Shown here: piece after piece, positions 35,742 through 43,732 of the stretch
Position numbering within the stretch: position 1 is the first letter of the stretch
Layout: the number at the start of each line of letters is the position of its first letter
Origin: Arcicella rigui
GTDB taxonomy: Bacteria > Bacteroidota > Bacteroidia > Cytophagales > Spirosomataceae
Reading direction: 5' to 3'
NCBI RefSeq assembly: GCF_034929435.1
Contig: NZ_JAYFUM010000003.1
Location: 62,001 to 126,000, forward strand
DNA length: 64,000 bases
Notes under the pieces: generated by a model
Databases searched by the model: none
What the model was told of the DNA's origin: nothing
Seen by the model: only the letters and a program-made list of their open reading frames with translations
Translations under genes and position numbers: made by a program

Positions 35742-35887
35742 GAGTAATTTCAAAATGGATTGAGGAAGAAATAATAAGCTCAGAGGAAAGAGTAAAATCT
35801 CCAGAGGAAAACAATTTTTGGATTGAGGAAAAATTAATTGCCTTTGTGTAAAATTGAATAGCCTCAGAGGAAGATTATTTTTGAATT
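35679..35887 (+). repeat. 21-bp periodic GAGGAA array, ten units
   Basis: Ten consecutive units start at 35679, 35700, 35721, 35742, 35762, 35783, 35804, 35825, 35846 and 35867. Eight begin with GAGGAA, one with GAGTAA and one with GTGTAA; the other 15 bases vary, though several end in ATT or CTCA. All are 21 bp except the fourth, which is 20. In the frame of GAG GAA it spells Glu-Glu-x5 heptads with several stops, so it looks like a decayed heptad-coding stretch or a protein/RNA-binding array. It lies between hemL and the Septu-like ATPase gene. Confidence 0.85.
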
Positions 35888-35901
35888 AATAAAAACCGTA
35901 G

Positions 35902-35920
35902 GTCGGGTTTCTAACCCGAC
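35902..35920. repeat. REP-like short palindrome
   Basis: GTCGGGTT / AACCCGAC around TCT, within GTAGGTCGGGTTTCTAACCC... Its GC-rich form stands out in AT-rich DNA and recalls REP-type dispersed palindromes. It lies 45 bp before the ATPase gene. Only one copy occurs in this window. Confidence 0.5.
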
Positions 35921-35964
35921 TTGCCAAAAACTAAAATCATTGACTCCTAAATTTGAATAAAAAA

Positions 35965-37332
35965 ATGAATACGTTTAGACAAAATACAGACCAATTTGGG
36001 GTTTATTTGAATAAGCTATATTTAAAAAATGTACGCTGTTTTAAAGGTAATCATGAAATTAACTTGAATGATGGGAATAATAATCCTATTCAATGGACGG
36101 TGATTTTAGGGAATAATAATGTTGGAAAAACTACGATTTTAAGAGCAATATCATTATTTGAATTTTTTCATAGAAAGGAAACGCAAAAGTTTAACAATGA
36201 CATAAGAAGTTTCAGCCTATTTCAAAAATATGTTTCAATTGATGAAAATTTATTATTTATTGGGAGTGAGCTTCTATCTAAAGAAAATAATGGATTAATT
36301 CCATTAAAAAAAACTCCATTTATCCATGGGAATGTGGCAAAGATTATGCCTGAATCATACAGAATGCAATGGGAAAGTTTGGATGTTAGATGGCTCGAAA
36401 ATCTCAATTTAACATATATCAATAATGGTGTATTGGTCAACTCTGATTTTGTTAAAGAACTTAATCACTTTAAACTTTTTGGCTATGGTACTTCACGTAT
36501 GATGGTTGATTCTCAATCTCCAACTGAAGATAGCACACAAGGTCTTTTTGATAATAAAACCTTACTATTGAATGTAGAAGAATGGCTAAAAGAATTACAT
36601 TTTGCTTCAATTAGTAAAATTGATGGAGCTGAAAAAAGGTATAATCAAGTAAAGGAAGTTTTGTGCAACGGATTATTACCAGATGTAAGTAATATTAGAA
36701 TCCAAACCATTCCCGATAAATCAAGCTACGAAACCTTTCCTGAATTTTTGACCTCGAACGATTGGGTACGAATGGAAGATTTAGGCTATGGCTACCAAGC
36801 TACTTTGGCTTGGGTAGCTGATTTAGCAAAACGAATGTTTGATACTTTCCCAGATTTACCCAATCCATTACATGGTTCGTCAGTTGTGTTAGTAGATGAA
36901 ATTGATTTGCATTTGCATCCAGAATGGCAGCGTAAAATCATTAAATACCTAAGTGATTTGTTCCCCAATGTACAATTTATTGTTACTGCTCATAGTCCGC
37001 TTATTATCCAGTCTGCTGATAATGTAAACTTGATAATGCTTGAAAAAGATGATAATCCTGAGGGAAATGGCATTAATATCAGACAAAGATTTGGTTCATT
37101 TCAAGGTTGGACAATTGATGAAATCCTAACAGAGTTAATGAGTTTAGGCGAACGTACTCGTTCTGATTTATACTTGCAATTGATGGAAGATTTTGAGAAT
37201 GCTATTTTGGAAAATAATTACGAAAAAGCTCAGAGCCTTTACAAGCATTTAGACGAAATTCTTTCACCAAGTAGTTATCAACGCAAAGTTTTACAAATAC
37301 AAATGTCTTCTTTAATGCCGATTGGAGTATGA
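35965..37332 (+). CDS. AAA ATPase of a Septu-like (PtuA) defence module
   Basis: 455 residues from the ATG at 35965 (a TTG four codons earlier is less likely). It is an SMC/RecF-style AAA ATPase: KLYLKNVRCFKG start, Walker A GNNNVGKTT (about 49-57), a signature-like segment EDLGYGYQATLAWVADL, Walker B VVLVDEID (about 307-314) followed by LHLHPEWQ, and the TAHSPLIIQSAD switch. No TOPRIM domain follows, so it is not an OLD nuclease. The HNH gene starts within its stop (ATGA overlap), the pairing seen in Septu PtuA/PtuB anti-phage systems. Function in defence is inferred from architecture and pairing. Confidence 0.8.
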   Translation: MNTFRQNTDQFGVYLNKLYLKNVRCFKGNHEINLNDGNNNPIQWTVILGNNNVGKTTILRAISLFEFFHRKETQKFNNDIRSFSLFQKYVSIDENLLFIGSELLSKENNGLIPLKKTPFIHGNVAKIMPESYRMQWESLDVRWLENLNLTYINNGVLVNSDFVKELNHFKLFGYGTSRMMVDSQSPTEDSTQGLFDNKTLLLNVEEWLKELHFASISKIDGAEKRYNQVKEVLCNGLLPDVSNIRIQTIPDKSSYETFPEFLTSNDWVRMEDLGYGYQATLAWVADLAKRMFDTFPDLPNPLHGSSVVLVDEIDLHLHPEWQRKIIKYLSDLFPNVQFIVTAHSPLIIQSADNVNLIMLEKDDNPEGNGINIRQRFGSFQGWTIDEILTELMSLGERTRSDLYLQLMEDFENAILENNYEKAQSLYKHLDEILSPSSYQRKVLQIQMSSLMPIGV

Positions 37333-38066
37333 TTAAATTAGAAGCAGTTCCGCCACCGTCTCAACTTACACCACAATTAGTTGCAGAACTAACAACAAAA
37401 TTCAAACAAGACAAAAGTCCCGTTTGGAATAAAGACTTTATTAAAAATAGATTACTCGAATTGAGTAATAGTAAATGTGCTTACTCTGAAATCAAACTGA
37501 AAGAAGAAGGGAAGTATATGGAGGTAGAACATTTTTTGCCAAAATCAGTACATCCAGATAAAGTAGTAGAATGGGATAATTTATTACCTGTGAGTAAGTT
37601 TTGTAATACAAAAAAAGGTGATAAAGCTTATCCAATTATTCATCCTGTTCGAGATGAGCCTAAAGAACATCTTTATATGATAGATGCTATGATTTTTGGT
37701 AAAACCCAAAAAGGAAGGAACTCTGAAATTATATTAGGATTAAATGATTCAGAACAATTATTAAAACCACGTTCAGAAATTCGTCGTGCAGTCCAAGTTG
37801 AGTTGAACAAGCAATACAACCAAGTTGATTATTTTATAAAGAATTCAGACGTGTCCAGAATTTTAGAAATTACAAATTCTTTTGAAAACTTATTGAAACA
37901 AGGTACAAGAAAAGAAGCTTACAGTGCAACAGTGGCAACTACCATACTAAACGACCCGCATTTTTTGGAGATTAAAAAAATTTTTCAAGCCAATAATCTA
38001 TGGACAAGTGAGATGGAAGTGTTAGAAAAAGAACTGAAATTCTGTGCATTAGATACAAAACCATAA
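37329..38066 (+). CDS. HNH nuclease partner of the ATPase (PtuB-like)
   Basis: 245 residues. The HNH part is SKCAYSE (Cys50), VEHFLPKS (His68), EWDNLLPVS (Asn84), KFCNTKKGD (Cys92, Asn93). This is the TIGR02646/PtuB pattern, but the usual C-x-Y-C is C-x-Y-S here and the second C-x-x-C has only one Cys, so the structural zinc site looks reduced. The catalytic His and Asn are kept. The C-terminal half is helical. It overlaps the ATPase stop by 4 bp, giving coupled translation. It probably cuts DNA or RNA when released or activated by the ATPase. Confidence 0.78.
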   Translation: MIKLEAVPPPSQLTPQLVAELTTKFKQDKSPVWNKDFIKNRLLELSNSKCAYSEIKLKEEGKYMEVEHFLPKSVHPDKVVEWDNLLPVSKFCNTKKGDKAYPIIHPVRDEPKEHLYMIDAMIFGKTQKGRNSEIILGLNDSEQLLKPRSEIRRAVQVELNKQYNQVDYFIKNSDVSRILEITNSFENLLKQGTRKEAYSATVATTILNDPHFLEIKKIFQANNLWTSEMEVLEKELKFCALDTKP

Positions 38067-38214
38067 AAAGCTATTGATTTAAAGTTAAAAAAACAAACTC
38101 CTCTATTAAACCTCCCCACAAAAAACAAATCTAAACAATACAAGAATTTAAACCATTCAGCGTTTATATTCTTGAAATGAAAGTTGTTCTCAATCATTAT
38201 TGGCGACAAAGGAA

Positions 38215-38586
38215 ATGTTTAGAAGAAGTTTTATATTATCATTTTTGCTCATTACTTTTTCTATTATGAGCTTTGGCTTGAAAGGAGCGACCTTTACGCT
38301 CAATCATCCAGATAATGTATTACATTTTCATCAAGCCAACTTTTCATCTCTTCCTAAAGTATTATTCAATCAAGTTGTTTGCGAAGCAAATAATTTGGTA
38401 GAAGATGATACCTGCCAAGATACTGACAAATCATTCAATTATGGTGAATACTTTTATCTTGGTTTGCAAACAAATGCTTCGCATTTGCTCGATACAAAAA
38501 CTTTAAACTCTCCTTCTTATAGCCCCTCTCTGTATGTAAATCATTTGTACATACTTTTCCATAATTGGAAATATTTATGTCGTTGA
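38215..38586 (+). CDS. Small secreted or membrane-anchored protein of unknown function
   Basis: About 123 residues from the ATG at 38215. The N-terminus is a good signal peptide or anchor (FRRSFILSFLLITFSIMSFGLKGA). The rest has two Cys (VVCEAN, DTCQD) in a short acidic stretch and a Tyr/His-rich end. I do not recognise a family. It lies 148 bp after the HNH gene and is probably separately transcribed. Coding status is supported only by the signal-like start and its length. Confidence 0.5.
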   Translation: MFRRSFILSFLLITFSIMSFGLKGATFTLNHPDNVLHFHQANFSSLPKVLFNQVVCEANNLVEDDTCQDTDKSFNYGEYFYLGLQTNASHLLDTKTLNSPSYSPSLYVNHLYILFHNWKYLCR

Positions 38587-38646
38587 TTTTCATAGCATTC
38601 AATGTTTTCTTGAGTACACGCTCTGTTTTACTGAAAGTATTTTCAG

Positions 38647-38763
38647 ATGAAAGACACTTTATTGGCTTGTAAACCAGTGATTTATGTTTGTCTTCTTTTG
38701 GATTTAGCTAAAGTATTTCATGACAAAGAGCATTTTAGATTTTATTTTTTCTTAGAACTTTAA
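38647..38763 (+). CDS. Possible 38-residue membrane peptide
   Basis: An ATG-to-TAA frame of 38 codons (MKDTLLACKP start, hydrophobic VIYVCLLLDLA centre, FRFYFFLEL end) fills most of the gap before the gene at 38776, ending 12 bp before it. It could be a small membrane peptide or leader. There is no support beyond the frame and composition. Confidence 0.2.
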   Translation: MKDTLLACKPVIYVCLLLDLAKVFHDKEHFRFYFFLEL

Positions 38764-38775
38764 TCACTAAAAGCA

Positions 38776-40059
38776 ATGAAAACTAACATGATTTTCAGAA
38801 AAGTTGCCATTAATAGTAATATGAAAAATGGCTGGGGACTATCAATATTGGTAGCAATGATGTTGTTGGTGAATGCAACTTTTGCACAAACTAACCAATT
38901 GGAAACTGACAAAGGAATGCAAAATGCCGTAGCGGCTTATGATGCCGATGTACGTCAGGCAATTTTATTGGCAAGTCAGCATCCACAAACTTTGAGTACT
39001 TTGCAACAAACCAAAAATCAAACTCAAGCATCTTTTAGAGCTTTGATTAATGATTTTAGCGAGAAAAAACAAGGCTGGTTTTATGAATTAACTCGTTTCC
39101 CAGACCTAACACATACGTTGGCAACTATGCCCGAAGGAAAAAGTCGTGAAGCGATTCAACAATTATTACCCAGCAATGGCGATGAAAATTTAGAAAAAGC
39201 AGCTTGGCGTTTGTATCGTTTTCATAAAGACGATTTACAACAAGCAGATGCTTTGAACCAACAAGCTCAAGATGTTTTTGCAAAAGCCATTCAGCCTTTG
39301 GATACTCCAACACAAGAAGCTTTTAATAAACTTGCGAAGTATCCCGACATCATGGTTTTGCTAACTGATAATCTTGATCTTACGACAAAATTGGGACAGC
39401 AATACACCGCCGACCAAGAAGGAGTAAAAACAACTTTAGCTACTTTACATGATAGTTTGATGGTACAAAATCAAGCTCAATTGGCGGCTTATAAAAAAGA
39501 ATTAGAAAGTAATCCACAAGCAAAACAAGAACTTAACCAAGCGGCCAAAGATTTTGCCAGAAGTAATGGCTATATCCTACCAAACGGACAAGTAGCTTAT
39601 GGTAATGCTTATAATTATGGCTATGCAAATCCTTATTCTTATTGGTTTGGTTATCCATTCTGGTATGGTTCTCCACTTTGGTATCCAAGTGCTTATTGGA
39701 ATAGCTTTGGACTTTCTTATGGTTATGGAGGTTTTGGTTTGAGCGTTTTTCCTTATTGGGGTTTTTCAAATTGGTTTTTCAATGGAGGCTATTATCTAAA
39801 TTATCCCTATTTATATCATCATTTTGGCAATTATTATCGTACAGCAGTTGTCAATCGTCCGATGATGGGTTATAGAGATAACGGTTACAATGGTGTTGTC
39901 CGCAATCAAAACAATGCCTTTGGAAATGGAAACTACAATCGTGGCAATACTTATAGAACAATTAATTCTTATGGTGGTTTCCAAAATAGAGGAGGATTCA
40001 GCGGAGGAGCTTATAGAAGTTTTGGTGGTGGCGGTAGCAGAGGTGGTGGAAGACGCTAA
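38776..40059 (+). CDS. Secreted protein with helical domain and Gly/Tyr/Asn-rich tail (DUF3300-like)
   Basis: 427 residues; a second ATG at 38821 (MKNGWGLS) gives a more compact signal peptide, cleaved near TFAQ. Residues about 45-270 are helical with repeated segments of the type YDADVRQAILLASQHPQTL, FPDLTHTLATMPEG and YPDIMVLLTDN, resembling proteins that count or pack as short repeats. From about 275 the chain becomes rich in Tyr, Gly, Trp and Phe (YGNAYNYGYANPY) and ends in GGGGSRGGGRR. Such tails occur in surface or adhesive proteins. No catalytic motif is seen. A terminator follows 12 bp after the stop. Confidence 0.75.
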   Translation: MKTNMIFRKVAINSNMKNGWGLSILVAMMLLVNATFAQTNQLETDKGMQNAVAAYDADVRQAILLASQHPQTLSTLQQTKNQTQASFRALINDFSEKKQGWFYELTRFPDLTHTLATMPEGKSREAIQQLLPSNGDENLEKAAWRLYRFHKDDLQQADALNQQAQDVFAKAIQPLDTPTQEAFNKLAKYPDIMVLLTDNLDLTTKLGQQYTADQEGVKTTLATLHDSLMVQNQAQLAAYKKELESNPQAKQELNQAAKDFARSNGYILPNGQVAYGNAYNYGYANPYSYWFGYPFWYGSPLWYPSAYWNSFGLSYGYGGFGLSVFPYWGFSNWFFNGGYYLNYPYLYHHFGNYYRTAVVNRPMMGYRDNGYNGVVRNQNNAFGNGNYNRGNTYRTINSYGGFQNRGGFSGGAYRSFGGGGSRGGGRR

Positions 40060-40070
40060 TCCATCTATTG

Positions 40071-40102
40071 ATAGGGAAGGACGACCGTTCTTCCCTATTT
40101 TT
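40071..40102 (+). terminator. Rho-independent terminator after the Tyr/Gly-rich protein gene
   Basis: Stem ATAGGGAAG / CTTCCCTAT with GGACGACCGTT in the loop region, followed by five T. It begins 12 bp after the stop at 40059. Confidence 0.8.
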
Positions 40103-40187
40103 GTTAAATTGTAAATAAATAATTTGTAGGACATTAAAAACTGTGTTACCTATGTATTTATTCATTCAACTTTAACAATTGCCGAAT

Positions 40188-40574
40188 ATGAAAACCAAAT
40201 CTTTACTTTTTGTCCTATCAATTTTTCTATTAACTGCTTGCGGAAATAGTAGTGAAATCAAAGCTTTGAAAGCCGAGAATGCTGCTTTGACTGCCCAATT
40301 GGAAGCCCTAAAAGCAGGTGGTGTAGCAAAATCGCCTAAGTATATTTTAAAAATCCGTTTGAAACAATCTCATTTTTCATTGAGTATCAAAAAGCATATA
40401 AAAGATGCTGTCAATGCCGTTGAATTTGAATTGCCAGTTGACAAAGAGTTTTTTGATTCAGTGTCAGAAGGAACAGAATTAGTAGAAAAATTCAGATTTG
40501 GGTCATTTTTCCTCTATGGGAGTTTTGGTGATTGGAAAATGACTGTGAAAGGAAAGGAAGTTAGAGAAATGTAG
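40188..40574 (+). CDS. Small lipoprotein with coiled-coil start
   Basis: 128 residues from the ATG at 40188 (a TTG nine bases earlier is in frame). Lipobox LTAC (about Cys18), then a short coiled coil IKALKAENAALTAQLEALKAG and a compact beta-rich domain (YILKIRLKQSHFSLSIKKH ... FGSFFLYGSFGDWKMTVKG). The final domain looks like a small beta sandwich with no known motif. It is probably anchored to a membrane. It converges on the toxin gene with 3 bp between stops. Confidence 0.65.
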   Translation: MKTKSLLFVLSIFLLTACGNSSEIKALKAENAALTAQLEALKAGGVAKSPKYILKIRLKQSHFSLSIKKHIKDAVNAVEFELPVDKEFFDSVSEGTELVEKFRFGSFFLYGSFGDWKMTVKGKEVREM

Positions 40575-40577
40575 GTT

Positions 40578-40910
40578 TTAGATTTCAATTAAATCATTTA
40601 TACTTTTAGTAACTTCTCTGTATTTAGTTATAGAGATTTTTCCTAAAGTATAAAGTATTAAACTTTTATCAGCAGTGAACAATCTGTTGGGTCTAATGTT
40701 TGAGCTTAATGCAAGTGAACCACTTACTAAATCTTTGTTTTCGAGAGAAATAGCATAATTATCTTTAGTATTCTTACTTGTGATTTGACAAAGAATAATA
40801 TCATCTCCCTGCAAGTTTGCTAATACCAAAGCAGGTCTTCTTTTAGAAGATGATAAATCAGAAAAAGGGAAGGGGAGAACAACAATTTCTCCTTTTACAA
40901 ATGTTGCCAT
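40578..40910 (-). CDS. PemK/MazF-family endoribonuclease toxin
   Basis: 110 residues, the usual MazF size. It has KGEIVVLPFPFSDLSSSKRRPALVLA, the SH3-like strand with the conserved FPFSD and KRRPALV, and ILCQITSK and GSLALSSNIRPNRLFT. MazF toxins cut single-stranded RNA at specific triplets. Its gene overlaps the upstream antitoxin gene by 16 bp, as is typical for a coupled pair. Target sequence unknown. Confidence 0.88.
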   Translation of the reverse strand: MATFVKGEIVVLPFPFSDLSSSKRRPALVLANLQGDDIILCQITSKNTKDNYAISLENKDLVSGSLALSSNIRPNRLFTADKSLILYTLGKISITKYREVTKSINDLIEI

Positions 40911-41110
40911 GCACTTTCTTCTTCAGGGTTGAGCCATTCTTTTGCTAAAATACTTTCAGTGGCAAAGTGTGTCTGAATTGTTTCTTTTTCCATTACTTCT
41001 TTTTGAAGGATTTTAACCAAATCTGCTTGTTCTTTCTTTGGTAATTGTTTAACAATTTCAGCTATCTGCTGAAATGTAAGTGGGATGTTAAAATTCAAAA
41101 TTGCTTCCAT
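40895..41110 (-). CDS. Antitoxin partner of the PemK/MazF toxin
   Basis: 71 residues. N-terminal helical segment TFQQIAEIVKQLPKKEQADLVKILQKEV, of the small alpha-helical type found upstream of such toxins in Bacteroidota, and an acidic tail (NPEEESAWQHL) suited to fill the toxin groove. It starts upstream of the toxin and overlaps it by 16 bp. Assignment rests on position, size and charge pattern rather than a named domain. Confidence 0.75.
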   Translation of the reverse strand: MEAILNFNIPLTFQQIAEIVKQLPKKEQADLVKILQKEVMEKETIQTHFATESILAKEWLNPEEESAWQHL

Positions 41111-41144
41111 TGGCTTATTATGATATTGCTATCTTAAGGTTTAG

Positions 41145-41176
41145 CTAATATACAAAACATAGAGTTTCTATTCAAA
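41145..41176 (-). promoter_or_regulatory. Candidate promoter of the toxin-antitoxin pair
   Basis: On the minus strand TTTG (41176-41173), a 20-bp spacer and TATATTAG (41152-41145) resemble the Bacteroidota -33/-7 elements. The -7 element lies about 34 bp before the antitoxin start. The last bases differ from the ideal TTTG. Confidence 0.3.
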
Positions 41177-41289
41177 CAATTATTTTTATAGAGTCGCTTG
41201 AGATTTATGTTAAAACGCAATTCCTGTAGTTTAAATACTCATATTCTCTAAAAAAGCTCGTAATTTGCCAACAAATTCTAAATTACTTG

Positions 41290-42300
41290 ATGCGAAAATA
41301 TTCTATTATTATTCCTGTTTATAATCGTCCCGACGAAGTGGAGGAATTGCTCCAATGCCTTGTACAACAAACATATACTTGTTTTGAAGTAGTCATTATT
41401 GAAGATGGTTCTGTAACCAAATGCGAGGATGTAGTGAATACGTTTAAAGAAAAATTAGCTATTCATTATTATTTCCAACAAAATACTGGACAAGGCTTTG
41501 CCAGAAATGCAGGATTTCAAAAAGCTACTGGAGATTATTTCATTATCCTTGACTCGGATGCTTTGATTGAAAATAATTATCTTGAAATTGTTGAAAATCA
41601 ATTAAATACTCAATTCTTAGATCTTTACGGCGGGCCAGACCGTGACCATCCTAATTTTTCGCCCATTCAAAAAGCCATTAGTTACTCTATGACTTCGGTG
41701 TTTACTACGGGTGGCATTCGTGGAAGTAAAAAGAACTTAGGAGGTACTTTCCATCCACGAAGTTTTAACATGGGACTTTCCAGAGAAGTATATGAAAAAA
41801 CCAAAGGATTTATCATTACTCGTATGGGCGAAGACATTGAGTTCAGTATCAGAGCTATTTCTTTGGGTTTTAAATCTGGTTTAATTCCAGACGCTTTTAT
41901 CTATCACAAACGCAGAACCAGTTTTGTACAGTTTTATCGTCAGCTTAGATTTTTCGGTAAAGCTCGTATCAATATCAGTCGTTACTTTCCTAAAGAATTA
42001 AAATTGGTGCATACTTTTCCAATGATTTTTACTTTGGGATGCTTTTCAATTCCTCTCTGGTATTTGGTGTTTACGCCTTTTTTTTACTTGGCAATCGTTT
42101 TATTAGGAATTTACGTCTTGTTGAATTTTGTAGATTCAAGTATTAAAAATAAAAGTATTCAAGTCGGACTACTGAGTATCGTCGCTGTTTTTGTTCAGTT
42201 GATTGGCTATGGAATTGGTTTTATCACCGAAGGTTGGAAAAAACTTTTTGAAGAAAAAGGTTTTAAGCAGACTGGAGAAAAGATAGAATATCCGTCTTAA
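41290..42300 (+). CDS. Family 2 glycosyltransferase
   Basis: 336 residues from the ATG at 41290, one codon after a TTG. It has the GT2 GT-A fold: YSIIIPVYNRPDEVEELL, NTGQGFARNAGFQKATGDYFIILDSDA (DSD as the metal-binding DxD) and MGEDIEFSIRAI. Two or three C-terminal membrane segments (FPMIFTLGCFSIPLWYLVF, then YLAIVLLGIYVLL) anchor it to the inner membrane. It would add a sugar to a surface glycan or lipid. It stands alone and converges on hldD; a perfect hairpin separates them. Confidence 0.9.
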   Translation: MRKYSIIIPVYNRPDEVEELLQCLVQQTYTCFEVVIIEDGSVTKCEDVVNTFKEKLAIHYYFQQNTGQGFARNAGFQKATGDYFIILDSDALIENNYLEIVENQLNTQFLDLYGGPDRDHPNFSPIQKAISYSMTSVFTTGGIRGSKKNLGGTFHPRSFNMGLSREVYEKTKGFIITRMGEDIEFSIRAISLGFKSGLIPDAFIYHKRRTSFVQFYRQLRFFGKARINISRYFPKELKLVHTFPMIFTLGCFSIPLWYLVFTPFFYLAIVLLGIYVLLNFVDSSIKNKSIQVGLLSIVAVFVQLIGYGIGFITEGWKKLFEEKGFKQTGEKIEYPS

Positions 42301-42339
42301 AGTGGCGAATTGTGAGTGATGAATGTTGAGTTTCGTTAA

Positions 42340-42384
42340 TAAACATAAAGTCCAGATTGAATCTCAATCTGGACTTTATGTTTA
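42340..42384. terminator. Bidirectional terminator, 21-bp perfect stem
   Basis: Arms 42340-42360 and 42364-42384 (core TCCAGATTGA / TCAATCTGGA) are perfect complements around the three-base loop ATC. It lies between the convergent glycosyltransferase and hldD genes. T-runs are weak, so termination is likely but not certain. Short words like GTTGAGTTT/AAACTCAA extend the inverted repeat on both sides. Confidence 0.7.
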
Positions 42385-42415
42385 CTCATTGCTCAAAACT
42401 CAAAGCTAATAGCTA

Positions 42416-43381
42416 CTAAAAATATTTCGCAGCAGCTAAGTAATTTTTTACATAATCACTTACACCATCTTCTAATGAAGTAAAAGGTTTGTCGTAGCCA
42501 ATAGATTTTAATTTCGACATATTGGCTTCTGTAAAGTATTGGTATTTGTCTCTAATATCTTCTGGAGTATCAATGAATGAAATGTTTTCTTCAACCGCTA
42601 AAGCTTTGAAGGTATTTTTTACCAAGTCTAAGAAAGTACGAGCTTTGCCTGAACCTAAGTTATAAATACCTGAATTTCTGCGGTGGTGCATCAAGAAAAT
42701 ACAAACTTCCACAACGTCTTTCACGTAAACGAAATCACGCATTTGTTCGCCATCCTTAAAATCTGGATTATGCGAGCGGAAAAGCTTCATTCCACCAGTA
42801 TTTTTAATTTGGTTGAAAGTATGCCAAATCACTGAAGCCATTCTTCCTTTGTGAAATTCATTCGGCCCGTAAACATTAAAGAATTTCAAACCTGCCCAAA
42901 AGAAAGGTTGTTCTTCTTGTTTTAATGCCCAAATGTCAAAATCATTTTTTGATTCACCATAAGGATTCAATGGTTTCAACTGCGAAATCAACGACTCGTT
43001 GTCATCATAGCCCAATTCTCCCAAACCATAAGTAGCCGCCGAAGAAGCATAGACCAATGGAATTTGGTAATCGTGACATTTCTTCCAGATTTTTTTAGAA
43101 TAATTTAGATTCAACTTATTGAAAATATCAACGTTGAATTCAGCCGTGTCGGTTCTGGCACCGATGTGAAAACAGAATTCAATTTCTTGATAATTGGCAT
43201 CAAGCCACTCAAAGAAATTTTCTCTGTCAACCCGCTCTTGAATTTTTTTGCCATCAAGATTTTTATTTTTCTGTTCATCAGAAAAATCATCAACAGCGAT
43301 GATGTAATTGAAATTGTCCTGATTCAAACGTTGAATCAAGCAACTTCCAATAAATCCTGCGGCACCTGTAACAATAATCAT
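42416..43381 (-). CDS. hldD: ADP-L-glycero-D-manno-heptose 6-epimerase
   Basis: 321 residues. N-terminal Rossmann motif MIIVTGAAGFIGS, then GARTDTAE, the catalytic SS-x-ATYG and YGESK (Tyr-x3-Lys), and the HldD-specific NVYGPNEFHKGRMASV and GEQMRDFVYVKD. It epimerises ADP-D-glycero- to ADP-L-glycero-manno-heptose for the lipopolysaccharide core in the cytoplasm. The gene is a single unit; the 351-bp gap upstream separates it from the divergent pterin gene. lpxB is also close by. Confidence 0.93.
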   Translation of the reverse strand: MIIVTGAAGFIGSCLIQRLNQDNFNYIIAVDDFSDEQKNKNLDGKKIQERVDRENFFEWLDANYQEIEFCFHIGARTDTAEFNVDIFNKLNLNYSKKIWKKCHDYQIPLVYASSAATYGLGELGYDDNESLISQLKPLNPYGESKNDFDIWALKQEEQPFFWAGLKFFNVYGPNEFHKGRMASVIWHTFNQIKNTGGMKLFRSHNPDFKDGEQMRDFVYVKDVVEVCIFLMHHRRNSGIYNLGSGKARTFLDLVKNTFKALAVEENISFIDTPEDIRDKYQYFTEANMSKLKSIGYDKPFTSLEDGVSDYVKNYLAAAKYF

Positions 43382-43732
43382 AGAAGGGCAATTATTAAAT
43401 TGTATTTATACGTGTTAGGTTGAATTTAAAAACTATCAAAATTAAAATTAAGTTTTCATTAAAACTATACACTGATTTTGGAAAAAATATAAATTTTCCA
43501 AGAATTGTCTGAGTTTTTTACTTTTAAAATCAATATGTTTAATGTTTTTGTTCAAAATAAGTAAGTAAAAACCTCTATATTTTAAAATTGAATTTAATCA
43601 GGATGCTACCTAAATCTGCTTTTTATTTTTTTTGAGAATAAAATCATCGTAATTTTGTCGTTTAGTCATATTCATAGGTATTTATTGCTATTGTTTTCCC
43701 AATAATGCCTTCACTTGTAAACACTGAAAACA
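43382..43732. other. Divergent intergenic region between hldD and the pterin synthase gene
   Basis: 351 bp of AT-rich DNA with no convincing ORF. On the plus strand TTTG (43654-43657), a 21-bp spacer and TATTTATT (43679-43686) may be the promoter for the pterin gene. On the minus strand no clear hldD promoter could be fixed. No notable repeat seen. Confidence 0.4.

Noticed and set aside
35679..35887. CRISPR array
   Set aside because: The regular 21-bp step with a constant start looks array-like, but the constant part is only six bases and the variable part 15, far below CRISPR repeat and spacer sizes, and no cas gene is near.
35965..37332. OLD-family nuclease (Gabija-like)
   Set aside because: After the ATPase motifs there is no TOPRIM domain, and the partner is an HNH protein, not a UvrD-like helicase.
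35965..38066. Retron of the Ec78 type (ATPase + HNH effector)
   Set aside because: Those effectors resemble this pair, but no reverse transcriptase or msr/msd region is present upstream or downstream.
39811..40134. Minus-strand ORF of 107 codons over the Gly/Tyr-rich tail
   Set aside because: It is a low-complexity mirror of the tail (Ser/Thr/Ile repeats) and would overlap the terminator of the real gene.
40578..41110. Phage or plasmid remnant around the toxin-antitoxin pair
   Set aside because: Apart from the toxin-antitoxin pair itself no phage, plasmid or transposase gene is seen nearby.
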